Source: an uncultured Desulfobacteraceae bacterium (GTDB lineage: Bacteria; Desulfobacterota; Desulfobacteria; Desulfobacterales; UBA2174). Taken from it: a stretch of DNA of 46,864 nt. The stretch lies in NCBI GenBank assembly GCA_937982505.1, contig CALJLV010000165.1, positions 1 to 46,864 on the forward strand. Reading direction: 5' to 3'. The position numbers were made by a program, and so were the translations under genes. The notes below the pieces were generated by a model. The model was not told the DNA's origin. It saw nothing but the letters and a program-made list of their open reading frames with translations, and made no database searches. Below, piece after piece: positions 36,480 to 45,795 of the stretch (position 1 is the first letter of the stretch; each line of letters opens with the position of its first letter).

Positions 36480-37409
36480 CTAGTAGGTGAACTGGGTCTT
36501 GGCCACCAGCTTTCTGTATTCCTTGGTGACCCGCTCTTGGATCTGGGCCGTCAGGTCCGGGGTCAGATGGCGAAAGCGGCCTTGGGGCTTGAGGTACTCT
36601 TCCACCGGCCGCAGTTCCGGGACATGGACGGTGATGCGGTAACGGCCGTCGGCGACCTCGTAGAGGGGAAAGACGCCGGTTTCCACCGCCAGGCGCCCGA
36701 TCCAGATGGCCTTGTTGGGCGGCAGGCGCCATCCGGTGGGGCAGACCGAAAGGATGTGCACATAGGCCGGGCCGGGAGTCTGGGCCGCTTTTTGCACCTT
36801 TTCCATGAGGTCGAACGGATAGCTGGAACAGGCCGTGGCCACGTAGGGGACGTTGTGGGCCACGGCGATTTCGGCCATGTTCTTCTTCCAGGTGACCTGG
36901 CCCGCGACCTTCTTGCCGGCCGGCGAAGTGGTGGTGCTGGCCCCGAAGGGGGTCGACGAGGAGCGCTGGATCCCGGTGTTCATGTAGGCTTCGTTGTCGT
37001 AGCAGACGTAGAGGAAGTCGTGCCCGCGTTCGAAGGCCCCGGAAAGAGCCTGGAACCCGATGTCGGTGGTGGCCCCGTCGCCCCCCATGCCCAGAAAGAC
37101 CGTGCCGCGGTCCTTGATGCGCCCCTTGCGCGCCAGGGCCTTGTAGGCTGCCTCGACGCCCGAGATGACGGCCGCGGCGTTCTCGAAGGCCACGTGGATC
37201 CAGGGCACCTGCCAGTTGGTGAAGGGCAGGGGCGAGGAGATGATTTCCATGCAGCCGGTGGCGCTGGCGACCATCACGTTGCGGCCCAGGGCCTTGGCCA
37301 CCAGCCGCACGGCCAGGGCCTCGGCACAGCCCTGGCAGGCGCGATGGCCCGGGGTGAAGTACTCGTTTTTCTCCAGCAGGCGCGCGGCGTAGACATTCAA
37401 AGCTTCCAT
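36480..37409 (-). CDS. porB: 2-oxoacid (pyruvate):ferredoxin oxidoreductase, beta subunit
   Basis: This ThDP-binding subunit has 309 residues. An N-terminal CQGCAEALAVR supplies Fe-S ligands, and GCMEIISSPLP follows. The ThDP motif is GMGGDGATTDIG, ending near CYDNEAYMNTGIQRSS, with STPFGASTTTSPAG and a late VCPTGW cysteine. The NEAYMNTGIQRS and TTTSPAGK features are those of pyruvate-type and related enzymes. Pyruvate is the likeliest substrate, but branched-chain or aryl 2-oxoacids cannot be excluded. ATG 37409 begins the conserved sequence. Gap to porA is 52 bases. The stop is TAG. Confidence 0.92.
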   Translation of the reverse strand: MEALNVYAARLLEKNEYFTPGHRACQGCAEALAVRLVAKALGRNVMVASATGCMEIISSPLPFTNWQVPWIHVAFENAAAVISGVEAAYKALARKGRIKDRGTVFLGMGGDGATTDIGFQALSGAFERGHDFLYVCYDNEAYMNTGIQRSSSTPFGASTTTSPAGKKVAGQVTWKKNMAEIAVAHNVPYVATACSSYPFDLMEKVQKAAQTPGPAYVHILSVCPTGWRLPPNKAIWIGRLAVETGVFPLYEVADGRYRITVHVPELRPVEEYLKPQGRFRHLTPDLTAQIQERVTKEYRKLVAKTQFTY

Positions 37410-37461
37410 GTGTCGATCTCCGTTTTCTTGAGCCGGATGCGAACCGACGGGGCGGATCCGG

Positions 37462-38640
37462 TTATTCGCGGACGCCGTAGATGACGTAGTCTTCCTGGCG
37501 CACCCGGCCCGCGACCATCCGCCGGGTCTGTTGGTACATGGCAATGTAGTCGTCGGGGGTCACGTCCCGGCCGGCCAGGCCGCAGAGGAAGTTGGTCACC
37601 ACCGGCATGTTCTCCTCGCCGTAGAAGGCGGCGCGGATCTCGCTGGCTACCGGTCCGCCCGTGCCACCGTAGGAAATGGCGCGGTCGATGACGATGATCC
37701 GTTTGGCGCCCCCGACGGCCCGGCGCAGCTCCTCGAAGGGGAAGGGGCGCCAGAGGCGCAGTTTGACCAGGCCCACCGCCTCGCCCCGTTCACGCAGGGT
37801 TTCCACCGCCATGGCCACGGTCTGGCCGATGCTGCCCATGGTCAGAAAGACGGTCTCGGCCCCTTCGGCAAGGTGGGTTTCCACCGGCCGGTAGTGGCGC
37901 CCGGTCACCTGGCCCAGCTCCTCCCAGGCCTTGATGATCTCCGGTTTGGATTCGATCAGGGCCATGTCCTGGGCCTTCTTGGCCTCGGTGAAGATGCCCG
38001 GCAGACCGAAGGCGCCCACCGTGGTGGGCCGATCCGGATCCAGGGCATTGACCGGTTTGAAGGTCGGCAAATAGCCGGACACCTGTTCGGGTTCCCAGAA
38101 CTCGATGGGCTCGATGACGTGGGTCAGGATGAACCCGTCCATGTTGAGGATCACCGGCAGGGAAACCTTGGGGTTTTCGGCCACCTTGAAGGCGAACATC
38201 ACATGGTCGTAGACTTCCTGTCCCGTTTCGGCGAAGACCTGGATCCAGCCGCAGTCGCGGATCGACATGACATCGGTATGGTCGTTCCAGATGCTCAGGG
38301 GTCCCGACAAGCTGCGGTTGGCCAGAATCATGACGATGGGCAGACGCAGGGTGGCGGCGATGAAGACGATTTCATTCATCAGGGCCAGGCCCTGGGAACT
38401 GGTGCAGGTGAAGGTGCGCGCCCCGGCCGCCGATGATCCGCAGCACACGCTCATGGCCGAATGCTCGGATTCCACCGGGATGAACTGGGCGTCGAGTTCA
38501 CCGTTGTTGACCAGCTCCGACAGGTGTTCCACGATGTGGGTCTGGGGGGTGATGGGGTAGGCGGCGATCACATCCACGTTGGCGCTGCCGACCGCCTCGG
38601 CCGCCGCGATGGAGACCTCGATTCCGGTTCTCTTTCTCAT
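37462..38640 (-). CDS. porA: 2-oxoacid (pyruvate):ferredoxin oxidoreductase, alpha subunit
   Basis: This 392-residue alpha subunit begins MRKRTGIEVSIAAAEAV. It carries the substrate/ThDP motif AAYPITPQTHIVEHLSE, followed by VESEHSAMSVCCGSSAAGARTFTCTSSQGLALM and MILANRSLSGPLSIWNDH. A transketolase C-like domain is near the end (ISYGGTGGP). Its start codon overlaps the porD stop by one base (TAATG). It works with beta, gamma and delta to oxidise a 2-oxoacid to the acyl-CoA, reducing ferredoxin; the reaction can also run as reductive carboxylation. Confidence 0.93.
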   Translation of the reverse strand: MRKRTGIEVSIAAAEAVGSANVDVIAAYPITPQTHIVEHLSELVNNGELDAQFIPVESEHSAMSVCCGSSAAGARTFTCTSSQGLALMNEIVFIAATLRLPIVMILANRSLSGPLSIWNDHTDVMSIRDCGWIQVFAETGQEVYDHVMFAFKVAENPKVSLPVILNMDGFILTHVIEPIEFWEPEQVSGYLPTFKPVNALDPDRPTTVGAFGLPGIFTEAKKAQDMALIESKPEIIKAWEELGQVTGRHYRPVETHLAEGAETVFLTMGSIGQTVAMAVETLRERGEAVGLVKLRLWRPFPFEELRRAVGGAKRIIVIDRAISYGGTGGPVASEIRAAFYGEENMPVVTNFLCGLAGRDVTPDDYIAMYQQTRRMVAGRVRQEDYVIYGVRE

Positions 38641-38930
38641 TATTCTTCCTCCGGCACCATCGAGATGCATCCGGTGATGCACTCCTGCGCGCAGATGCCG
38701 CATCCCTTGCAGTAGTAAAGATCCGCCTCGAAGTAGCCTTCATCCGTCTTGCGGATGGCCATGTCCGGGCAAAAGATGTAGCAGACGCCGCAGCGGATGC
38801 AGTGGTCCCGATGGACCACCGGCCGCATGGAGCGCCAATCCCCGGTCCGGTATTGGCTGGCGTTGCCCGGCTGGCTGACGACGCAGCCGACCTCCAAATC
38901 TTTCCAGCTCAGCGCTTCCTCGGATTTCAC
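38640..38930 (-). CDS. porD: 2-oxoacid:ferredoxin oxidoreductase, delta (ferredoxin) subunit
   Basis: This 96-residue dicluster ferredoxin subunit has two [4Fe-4S] motifs, CIRCGVCYIFCP and CKGCGICAQEC, after an N-terminal extension (WRSMRPVV). It passes electrons from the alpha/beta core to external ferredoxin or the Nuo-like subunits. The start is GTG 38930 with GGAG about eight bases upstream. It lies 48 bases after porC and overlaps porA by one base. Confidence 0.93.
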   Translation of the reverse strand: MKSEEALSWKDLEVGCVVSQPGNASQYRTGDWRSMRPVVHRDHCIRCGVCYIFCPDMAIRKTDEGYFEADLYYCKGCGICAQECITGCISMVPEEE

Positions 38931-38978
38931 GGAAGGTCTCCTTTTTTTCAGAAACGATGATGGCCACGCCCGCGGTGG

Positions 38979-39530
38979 TCAGGGGCGATCGATTTCGGCC
39001 TCGGCGTAGGCGCGTTGAAACGCCTTGATGTTCTTGACGGCGATGCGCCCGAAGCGGTTTTCCAGCGGGCCGATGAGGGCCCGCACCGGAACCACTTCCC
39101 GGGCCTTGAGCAGGGCCCCGAGCATGGTGGTGTTGGTGATCGGCAGACCCAATTCTTCCTGGGCGATCCGGGTGGCATTGACGGTCACCAAAGCATGGGT
39201 GATCCCCAGCTCCCGGCGCAGTTCAGGGCCGCTGTATTTGGTGTTGGTCACCAGGACCCCGTCCGTCTTGAGCCCGGCGCCCACTTTGACCAGGCGCAGG
39301 ATCGACGGATCGAGGACCAGCACCAGATCGGGGGTGTAGATGTTGGTGCGCAGGCGGATCGGCTCGTCGCTGATGCGGCAGAAGGCCACCACCGGCGCCC
39401 CGCGCCGTTCCGGCCCGAAGCTCGGGAATGCCTGGGCGTACTTGCCTTCCTGGATGGCCGCCTGGGCCAGCAACTCGGCCGACGTGACAGCACCCTGTCC
39501 GCCTCTGCCGTGCAATCGAATTTCGATCAT
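38979..39530 (-). CDS. porC: 2-oxoacid:ferredoxin oxidoreductase, gamma subunit
   Basis: This 183-residue subunit begins MIEIRLHGRGGQGAVTSAELLAQAA, the gamma-domain signature for CoA binding. It is followed by FPSFGPERRGAPVVAFCRIS and IYTPDLVLVLDPS. ATG 39530 was chosen at the signature; the frame is open 13 codons further but those residues are not family-like. It is the first gene of the porCDAB-nuoEFG-like-rubrerythrin operon. The promoter for this strand is not obvious in the AT-rich region upstream. Confidence 0.94.
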   Translation of the reverse strand: MIEIRLHGRGGQGAVTSAELLAQAAIQEGKYAQAFPSFGPERRGAPVVAFCRISDEPIRLRTNIYTPDLVLVLDPSILRLVKVGAGLKTDGVLVTNTKYSGPELRRELGITHALVTVNATRIAQEELGLPITNTTMLGALLKAREVVPVRALIGPLENRFGRIAVKNIKAFQRAYAEAEIDRP

Positions 39531-39613
39531 GAGCTGTGTCTCCCCGTGTCGTGTTTTCCGGTCAATCAAAGATCAGCCCATATCGGAGTCGGGCACAAAA
39601 TACAATCAAAAAA

Positions 39614-39641
39614 TTGACCGATATTTGGGCAAGGGTAAAAT
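39614..39641 (+). promoter_or_regulatory. Sigma-70-like promoter on the plus strand upstream of porC
   Basis: TTGACC (39614-39619, 5 of 6) and TAAAAT (39636-39641, 5 of 6) are spaced by 16 bases, predicting a start near 39648. It points away from the por operon and no convincing plus-strand gene follows. It overlaps one arm of an imperfect inverted repeat (GCCCATATCGG at 39576-39586 and CCGATATTTGGGC at 39618-39630), which could be an operator controlling the por operon. Confidence 0.45.
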
Positions 39642-39694
39642 GACGCGCAAAACCGGGGTATTGGGAAAAGACATCCGGGTCGCAGGAATGGAAA

Positions 39695-39738
39695 GCCCGC
39701 CCGGCGCCGGGGCGCAAAAGAGCCTGTGCCGGGCGGGC
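39695..39738. terminator. Strong GC stem-loop between the small HEAT gene and porC
   Basis: GCCCGCCCGGC (39695-39705) and GCCGGGCGGGC (39728-39738) form a perfect 11-base stem with a 22-base loop. On the plus strand it is followed by CCTTTCT and on the minus strand by TTTCC. It could terminate the minus-strand HEAT transcript, or a short plus-strand transcript starting near 39648. The T-runs are weak. Confidence 0.5.
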
Positions 39739-39925
39739 CCTTTCTGGGAGACGGCCGCCGGTCCAATCCATCGTCAGGCAACGGCGTCGGGGCCGGAACA
39801 CGTCATGCCGCGGTCGTTTGGGCGCGGGATCAGGGATAGAAGGCGCGGAGATGGAGCGAATCAGCGGGGTGGACGGCAATCAGGGCGCGCGAGCAGGTGC
39901 AGGGGGCGACATGCGGTTTGCGGTC

Positions 39926-40099
39926 TCAGGTCTTGAGCTCCTGGAGCCGTTTCTTGGCTGCCTAACGGACCTCCGGATCGCTGTCGTTCTGGATCACTTT
40001 TTTCAGCAGTTCCGCATTTTTTTCTTGAACGACGGCCTTTTTGCGGACCTTGGGATCCGAACGGGCGAGCTTGGGCAAAAACAGGTCGCTGAATTTCAT
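39926..40099 (-). pseudogene. Small HEAT-repeat protein gene interrupted by an in-frame TAG
   Basis: From ATG 40099, with a near-perfect AGGAGGTGAT Shine-Dalgarno at 40115-40106, the frame encodes 45 residues (MKFSDLFLPKLARSDPKVRK..., ending NDSDPEVR). It then meets TAG at 39964-39962. The same frame continues as AAKKRLQELKT and stops at TGA (39928-39926). The two halves together read as a HEAT-like helix pair, with DPKVRKKAV and DPEVR-x-AAKKRL at matching positions. A single C-to-T change from CAG would explain the TAG. The 45-residue product may still be made. I know no named family of this size. Confidence 0.6.
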
Positions 40100-40250
40100 T
40101 CGATCATCACCTCCTTTCCTTTCGGGGTTTCCCTCAAGGGTACAAAATGGGGCGCAAATGTCAAGGCCAGGCAGATTCGAAAACGCTCCTGTCTCCGTTT
40201 TGCGATGGCGTCATCCAAGTGGTTCTTGTCCCGTCGTTATCCGCAACTAC

Positions 40251-40280
40251 AGATCCCTCGTCGTTCCTCCTCGGGATGAC
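40251..40280. repeat. Palindrome-type intergenic element, copy A
   Basis: This 30-base segment starts AGATCCCTCG and ends CTCGGGATGAC. Its two ends resemble the reverse complement of the element at 40385-40411, giving a pair in inverted orientation. Its right end overlaps the first tandem repeat unit. It is not part of a gene. Confidence 0.6.
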
Positions 40281-40351
40281 ACGGAAGGGGAACCGGCTCT
40301 TCGGGATGACACGGAAGGGGAACCGGCTCTTCGGGATGACACGGAAGGGGA
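40273..40351. repeat. Tandem repeat, 30-base unit, about 2.6 copies
   Basis: The unit begins GGGATGACACGGAAGGGG and ends CCGGCTCTTC. Copies lie at 40273-40302, 40303-40332 and a partial copy at 40333-40351, identical over the compared bases. Exact identity suggests recent expansion. The unit starts with the GGGATGAC end of palindrome element A, so it probably arose by duplication of that end plus flank. Confidence 0.9.
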
Positions 40352-40384
40352 GTCGCCTGCGCCGGATGGCACCCCTCTTCGGCG

Positions 40385-40411
40385 GTCATCCCGAACGTCA
40401 GTGAGGGATCT
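40385..40411. repeat. Palindrome-type intergenic element, copy B (inverted)
   Basis: This segment begins GTCATCCCGA and ends GAGGGATCT, and matches the reverse complement of copy A at both ends with a variable centre. The pair flanks the tandem repeat. The pattern is that of a dispersed, REP-like intergenic element, though only two copies are visible in this window. Confidence 0.6.
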
Positions 40412-40572
40412 GCAGTTGAGCAGATCCGCGGGAAACGGCCACAGGCGGGATGTGTTTCCGAGCGGACACGGCAAACGGGTGGATCCCCGCCTTGCCGGCC
40501 TACTGGACGCGACGCGCATCCGCCGCAGCCAATGAGTCAAACCCCTTAAGGCCTGCAGCGAAATCCGAGCAC

Positions 40573-40980
40573 TCAATCAGGCATTTTCTTGTCGGCCATC
40601 AGTTTGGCCAGAGCGGCAAAAGGGCTGTGCTTCAACGCTCCGGGGTCCTCGACGGATTCCGAACCGCCGCCGGCCAGGTGATCCAGGTAGCGGCGGTGCT
40701 CGTTTTCATGGCAGTAGAGGCACAGATTCTCCCAGTTGCTGCCGTCGGGGGGGTTGTTGTCGTGGTTGTGGTCCTTGTGATGCACGGTCAGCTGGTGCAG
40801 GTTGGCGCGGTTGAACTCCCGGCCGCAGCGGGCGCAGACCCAGGGGTGGATCCTGAGCGATTGCTCCCGGTACCCCTTTTCGCGCTCAGATCGCGAACGG
40901 CGGGCCTCGGCGATCACCTGATCGAGTTTGGTCAAGTCGCCGCCGCGCTTGCGGCGGCCGGTCCATTGATCGGCACTCAT
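40573..40980 (-). CDS. yajD: YajD-like HNH nuclease-domain protein
   Basis: This 135-residue protein has a zinc-finger HNH fold: CARCGREFNRANLHQLTVHHKDHNHDNNPPDGSNWENLCLYCHENEH, with two CxxC pairs and the HH/N/H catalytic set. The N-terminus is basic and helical. YajD-type proteins are small and widespread; their role is unknown. It lies 19 bases after the SPFH gene, at the end of a five-gene minus-strand run. Confidence 0.9.
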   Translation of the reverse strand: MSADQWTGRRKRGGDLTKLDQVIAEARRSRSEREKGYREQSLRIHPWVCARCGREFNRANLHQLTVHHKDHNHDNNPPDGSNWENLCLYCHENEHRRYLDHLAGGGSESVEDPGALKHSPFAALAKLMADKKMPD

Positions 40981-40999
40981 GGCCTCTTTTCCCCGGCCC

Positions 41000-41857
41000 T
41001 CATTTCTTGGTGAAGGTGCCCAGAAAGCTGCTCACGGCCTGGGGTAGGTCCCCGGGCAGCAGGACGATCTTGGCGTTGGGCGAGGTGGCCATGCCGCGCA
41101 GCGCCTCGACGTATCTTTCCCCCAGCAGGTACATCACGGGCAGGTCGTTGTCCCCGATGGCCTCGGTGATCTTCTGAATGGCGCGCTGGGTGCCTTCGGC
41201 CAGCACGACCTTGGCCTGGGCGTCGCGCTTGGCCGCTTCCATGCGCCCCTCGGCCTCGAGAATGGCCGCGGCTTTTTCCCCGTCGGCGCGGGTCACGGTG
41301 GCCCGCCGGGCCCGCTCGGCCGCGGCCTGCTCCTCCATGGCTTTCTGCATCGTCTGGGAGGGGTTGATGTCCTGGATTTCGACGGTCTTGAGGGTGATCC
41401 CCCAGTCGGCGATGTCGTCGGAGATGGCCGCCTTGAGCTTGGCCTTGATCTGGTCGCGGGACGACAGGGCGTCGTCCAGATCCATTTCGCCGACGATGGA
41501 CCGCAGGGATGTCTGCACCAGATTCTGGATGGCCAGAGTGTAGTCTTCCACTCCGTAGACCGCCTTTTCCGGCGAGACGATGTTGATGTAGGCCACGGCG
41601 TTGACCACCATGACGGCATTGTCCCGGGTGATGACCTCCTGACTCGGGATGTCCAGGACGATGTCCTTGGTGGTCACCTTGTAGGCCACCGTGTCCACGT
41701 AGGGGATGATGATGTTCAGTCCGGGGCCCAGGGTTTTGTTGTACTTGCCCAGTCGCTGGACGACGTGCTTGCTGCCCTGGGGAACGATGCGAACCCCCAG
41801 AAAAATCGTCACCCCCACCAGAATGAAGAATACGGATACCACAACCAGGCCGTCCAT
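41000..41857 (-). CDS. qmcA: SPFH/Band 7 membrane protein (QmcA/stomatin-like)
   Basis: This 285-residue protein has an N-terminal membrane helix (about 3-24), an SPFH domain (VPQGSKHVVQRLGKYNKTLGPGLNIIIPYVD, DIPSQEVITRDNAVMVVNAVAYI) and a long helical tail rich in alanine and glutamate (KAMEEQAAAERARRATVTRADGEKAAAILEAEG). SPFH proteins form large ring assemblies in the membrane and often pair with NfeD, which is just upstream here. The gap to nfeD is 138 bases. Confidence 0.93.
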   Translation of the reverse strand: MDGLVVVSVFFILVGVTIFLGVRIVPQGSKHVVQRLGKYNKTLGPGLNIIIPYVDTVAYKVTTKDIVLDIPSQEVITRDNAVMVVNAVAYINIVSPEKAVYGVEDYTLAIQNLVQTSLRSIVGEMDLDDALSSRDQIKAKLKAAISDDIADWGITLKTVEIQDINPSQTMQKAMEEQAAAERARRATVTRADGEKAAAILEAEGRMEAAKRDAQAKVVLAEGTQRAIQKITEAIGDNDLPVMYLLGERYVEALRGMATSPNAKIVLLPGDLPQAVSSFLGTFTKK

Positions 41858-41995
41858 GGCTCCCCCAATAAGGCTTAAAGAAACGTTAAGGCTGAAAATC
41901 TCAGGGCAGACAATTTTCGCCGGACCTGCCAGACGCGTCCGACCTGTCCACGGCGTCCGTCATGGCCGGATGATGCCGTTGTCGCGATTCGCCCC

Positions 41996-42448
41996 TCAGC
42001 GCTTTTCCACGATGAGGGTGTTTCCCGAAATGTCCCGCACGAAAACCCGGTCTCCGGCCTTCACGGGATCCTCACAGATGAACGGCCATTCATCGGCCCC
42101 CAGCAGGGGCGTGGCAAAGCGCACCATGCCACGGCGGTTTTCCTCCGGGGGCCGGATCACGCGACCGCTTTCCCCCAGAACCGCCTCGCGGCTGATGCCG
42201 GCCGTGGTGCGGTCCTTCATGCGCGGGCGGATCAGGCGGAACCACAGGAGGGTGAACACGGCCGACGCGCAGGCCCAGATGAAAATCTGCCCGCTGAGTC
42301 CCATCTGCGGCGCCAGGCGAAGACCCGCCGCCACCACCAGGGCGCCCAGTCCGAACCAGAAGAGGGTGAAGCTGGGGACGAAAAGTTCGGCCAGGATCAA
42401 GAGCATCCCCAGCACCAGCCAGTGCCAATCCTGAATCTGAACTTCCAT
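41996..42448 (-). CDS. NfeD-like membrane protein
   Basis: This 150-residue protein has two or three hydrophobic helices in the first ~75 residues (WLVLGMLLILAELFVPSF, LVVAAGL, IFIWACASAVFTLLWF). A C-terminal OB-fold NfeD domain follows (EAVLGESGRVIRP, VKAGDRVFVRDISGNTLIVEK). It is the short NfeD class that partners with SPFH proteins, without the ClpP-like protease domain of long NfeD. It lies 56 bases after the acetoacetyl-CoA synthetase gene. Confidence 0.9.
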   Translation of the reverse strand: MEVQIQDWHWLVLGMLLILAELFVPSFTLFWFGLGALVVAAGLRLAPQMGLSGQIFIWACASAVFTLLWFRLIRPRMKDRTTAGISREAVLGESGRVIRPPEENRRGMVRFATPLLGADEWPFICEDPVKAGDRVFVRDISGNTLIVEKR

Positions 42449-42504
42449 AAGATTCCTTCCGGATCGCCGCCCGACCCTGTCCAGGCCGGTCCAAAAAGAG
42501 CGGC

Positions 42505-44457
<1,953 letters not shown>

Positions 44458-44471
44458 GGTTTTCTCCTTGT

Positions 44472-45647
44472 TCAGGCGTTTCGCGATAGGGGCTGGGCCC
44501 GATCCTGCTCTGATGGCCCGGCGTCGTCGCCGTGGTCCTGCGCTTCGGCGGGCGCTGCGGCGTCCGTATCTCCGGCCGCGGCGACCGCCGGCAGGATGTC
44601 GGCGAAGACCACGCCGTAGATCTCCCAGACGGTGACGAAGAGGGCCGCGATGATGGGGCCGATGATCACGCCCAGAACCCCGAACATGGCAATGCCGCCC
44701 AGGGTGGAAAAGAGGATCATCAGCTCGTGCATCTGAGTGTCCTTGCCCACCAGGCGGGGTCGCAGGAAGTTGTCCACGCTTCCCACCACCGTGGCGCAGA
44801 AGACGGTCAGCCCGATGGCCTCGACCCAATCGCCGCTGGCTGCCAGGATCAGTGCCGCCGGCCCCCAGACCAGGCCAGTGCCGATGCCCGGAATGATCGA
44901 GAGCACCGCCATGACCGTACCCCAGAAGACCGCGCTGGGAATTCCCGCCACGGCAAAGGCCGCCCCGGCCAGAGTCCCCTGGATCAGCCCGATCACCGCC
45001 GTGCCCTTGAGGGTGGCGCGGGTCACCGAGGTGAACTTGTCGAGCATGCGCTGTTCATCGCGATCCTCCAGCGGCAGGTAGTAGAGGATCTTGCCCAGCA
45101 GCCGTTCCCCGTCCATGAGAAAGAAAAACATGGTGTAGAGCAGCACAAAGAGCATAAACAGAAAGTGGACCGTTTCGACCGTCACCGAACGCAGGCTGCC
45201 GATGAGAAAGCGGCTCAGGAAGCCCACCAGTTCGCCGGCCTTGCGCAGAATGGTCTCGTGGTAAGGCAGGATCAGGTCCGCCAGCCGGTCGTAGAAGGGC
45301 AGGTGGCGCAGCAGATCGGAAACGGCGCCGGGCTGGTTGATCTGCTGCTGGACCCATGGGGTCACCGATTGGCCCACCTTGATGGCCTGGGCCGTAACGA
45401 TCCCCAGCAGCGCCCCCAGGGGGATCAGGACCACCAGGATCAAAAAGAGCAGGGTGGCGGCCGAAGCCAGCGCCGGCCGGTGTCCCAGAAGACGCTCCAG
45501 GCGTCGATGGACCGGCCGCGCCAGTCCGGAAAAGATGCCGGCCAGCAGAATCGCCATGAGAAAGTGGCGCACCATGGCCAGGAAAACCGCCGAGATCAAT
45601 AAGATCAGCAACAGCAGGGTCAGTTTGTTGACGGCCGCGGATTTCAT
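44472..45647 (-). CDS. AI-2E/PerM family transporter
   Basis: This 391-residue membrane protein has about eight hydrophobic helices. Family blocks are the N-terminal LARPVHRRLERLLG, the FFFLMDGERLLGKILYYLPL loop, VIGLIQGTLAGAAFAVAGIPSAVFWG, LSIIPGIGTGLVWGPAA, and DNFLRPRLVGKDTQMHELMILFSTLGGIAMFGVLGVIIGP. The tail is acidic and low in complexity. Family members export AI-2 or ions; the substrate here is unknown. It lies 14 bases before the acetoacetyl-CoA synthetase gene in the same direction and is likely the first gene of that run. Confidence 0.9.
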   Translation of the reverse strand: MKSAAVNKLTLLLLILLISAVFLAMVRHFLMAILLAGIFSGLARPVHRRLERLLGHRPALASAATLLFLILVVLIPLGALLGIVTAQAIKVGQSVTPWVQQQINQPGAVSDLLRHLPFYDRLADLILPYHETILRKAGELVGFLSRFLIGSLRSVTVETVHFLFMLFVLLYTMFFFLMDGERLLGKILYYLPLEDRDEQRMLDKFTSVTRATLKGTAVIGLIQGTLAGAAFAVAGIPSAVFWGTVMAVLSIIPGIGTGLVWGPAALILAASGDWVEAIGLTVFCATVVGSVDNFLRPRLVGKDTQMHELMILFSTLGGIAMFGVLGVIIGPIIAALFVTVWEIYGVVFADILPAVAAAGDTDAAAPAEAQDHGDDAGPSEQDRAQPLSRNA

Positions 45648-45795
45648 GAAGGTGGATCATATCCGATTCGGCGGGCTTGCTCAACGATTGATTCCGTCTT
45701 ATGGGTGGGTCCGGACCCGTTTGGCGGCGGCCCTGCGGCCGGTTCGCCCCTTGACCGCAGCGCCGGAGACCCGAAAAGGATGATGCGCATCGGAT

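Noticed and set aside
39926..40099. TAG in the HEAT gene as a pyrrolysine codon
   Set aside because: At least six genes in the window end with TAG, and no pyl genes or methylamine methyltransferases are seen. A point mutation is simpler.
39818..40279. 153-codon plus-strand open frame in the repeat region
   Set aside because: It runs antisense through the HEAT gene, has no ribosome-binding site, and its composition is not protein-like.
40273..40351. Tandem repeat as a CRISPR array or as a coding repeat
   Set aside because: Units are directly adjacent with no spacers, no cas genes are present, and the plus-strand frame through it has no start site or homology.
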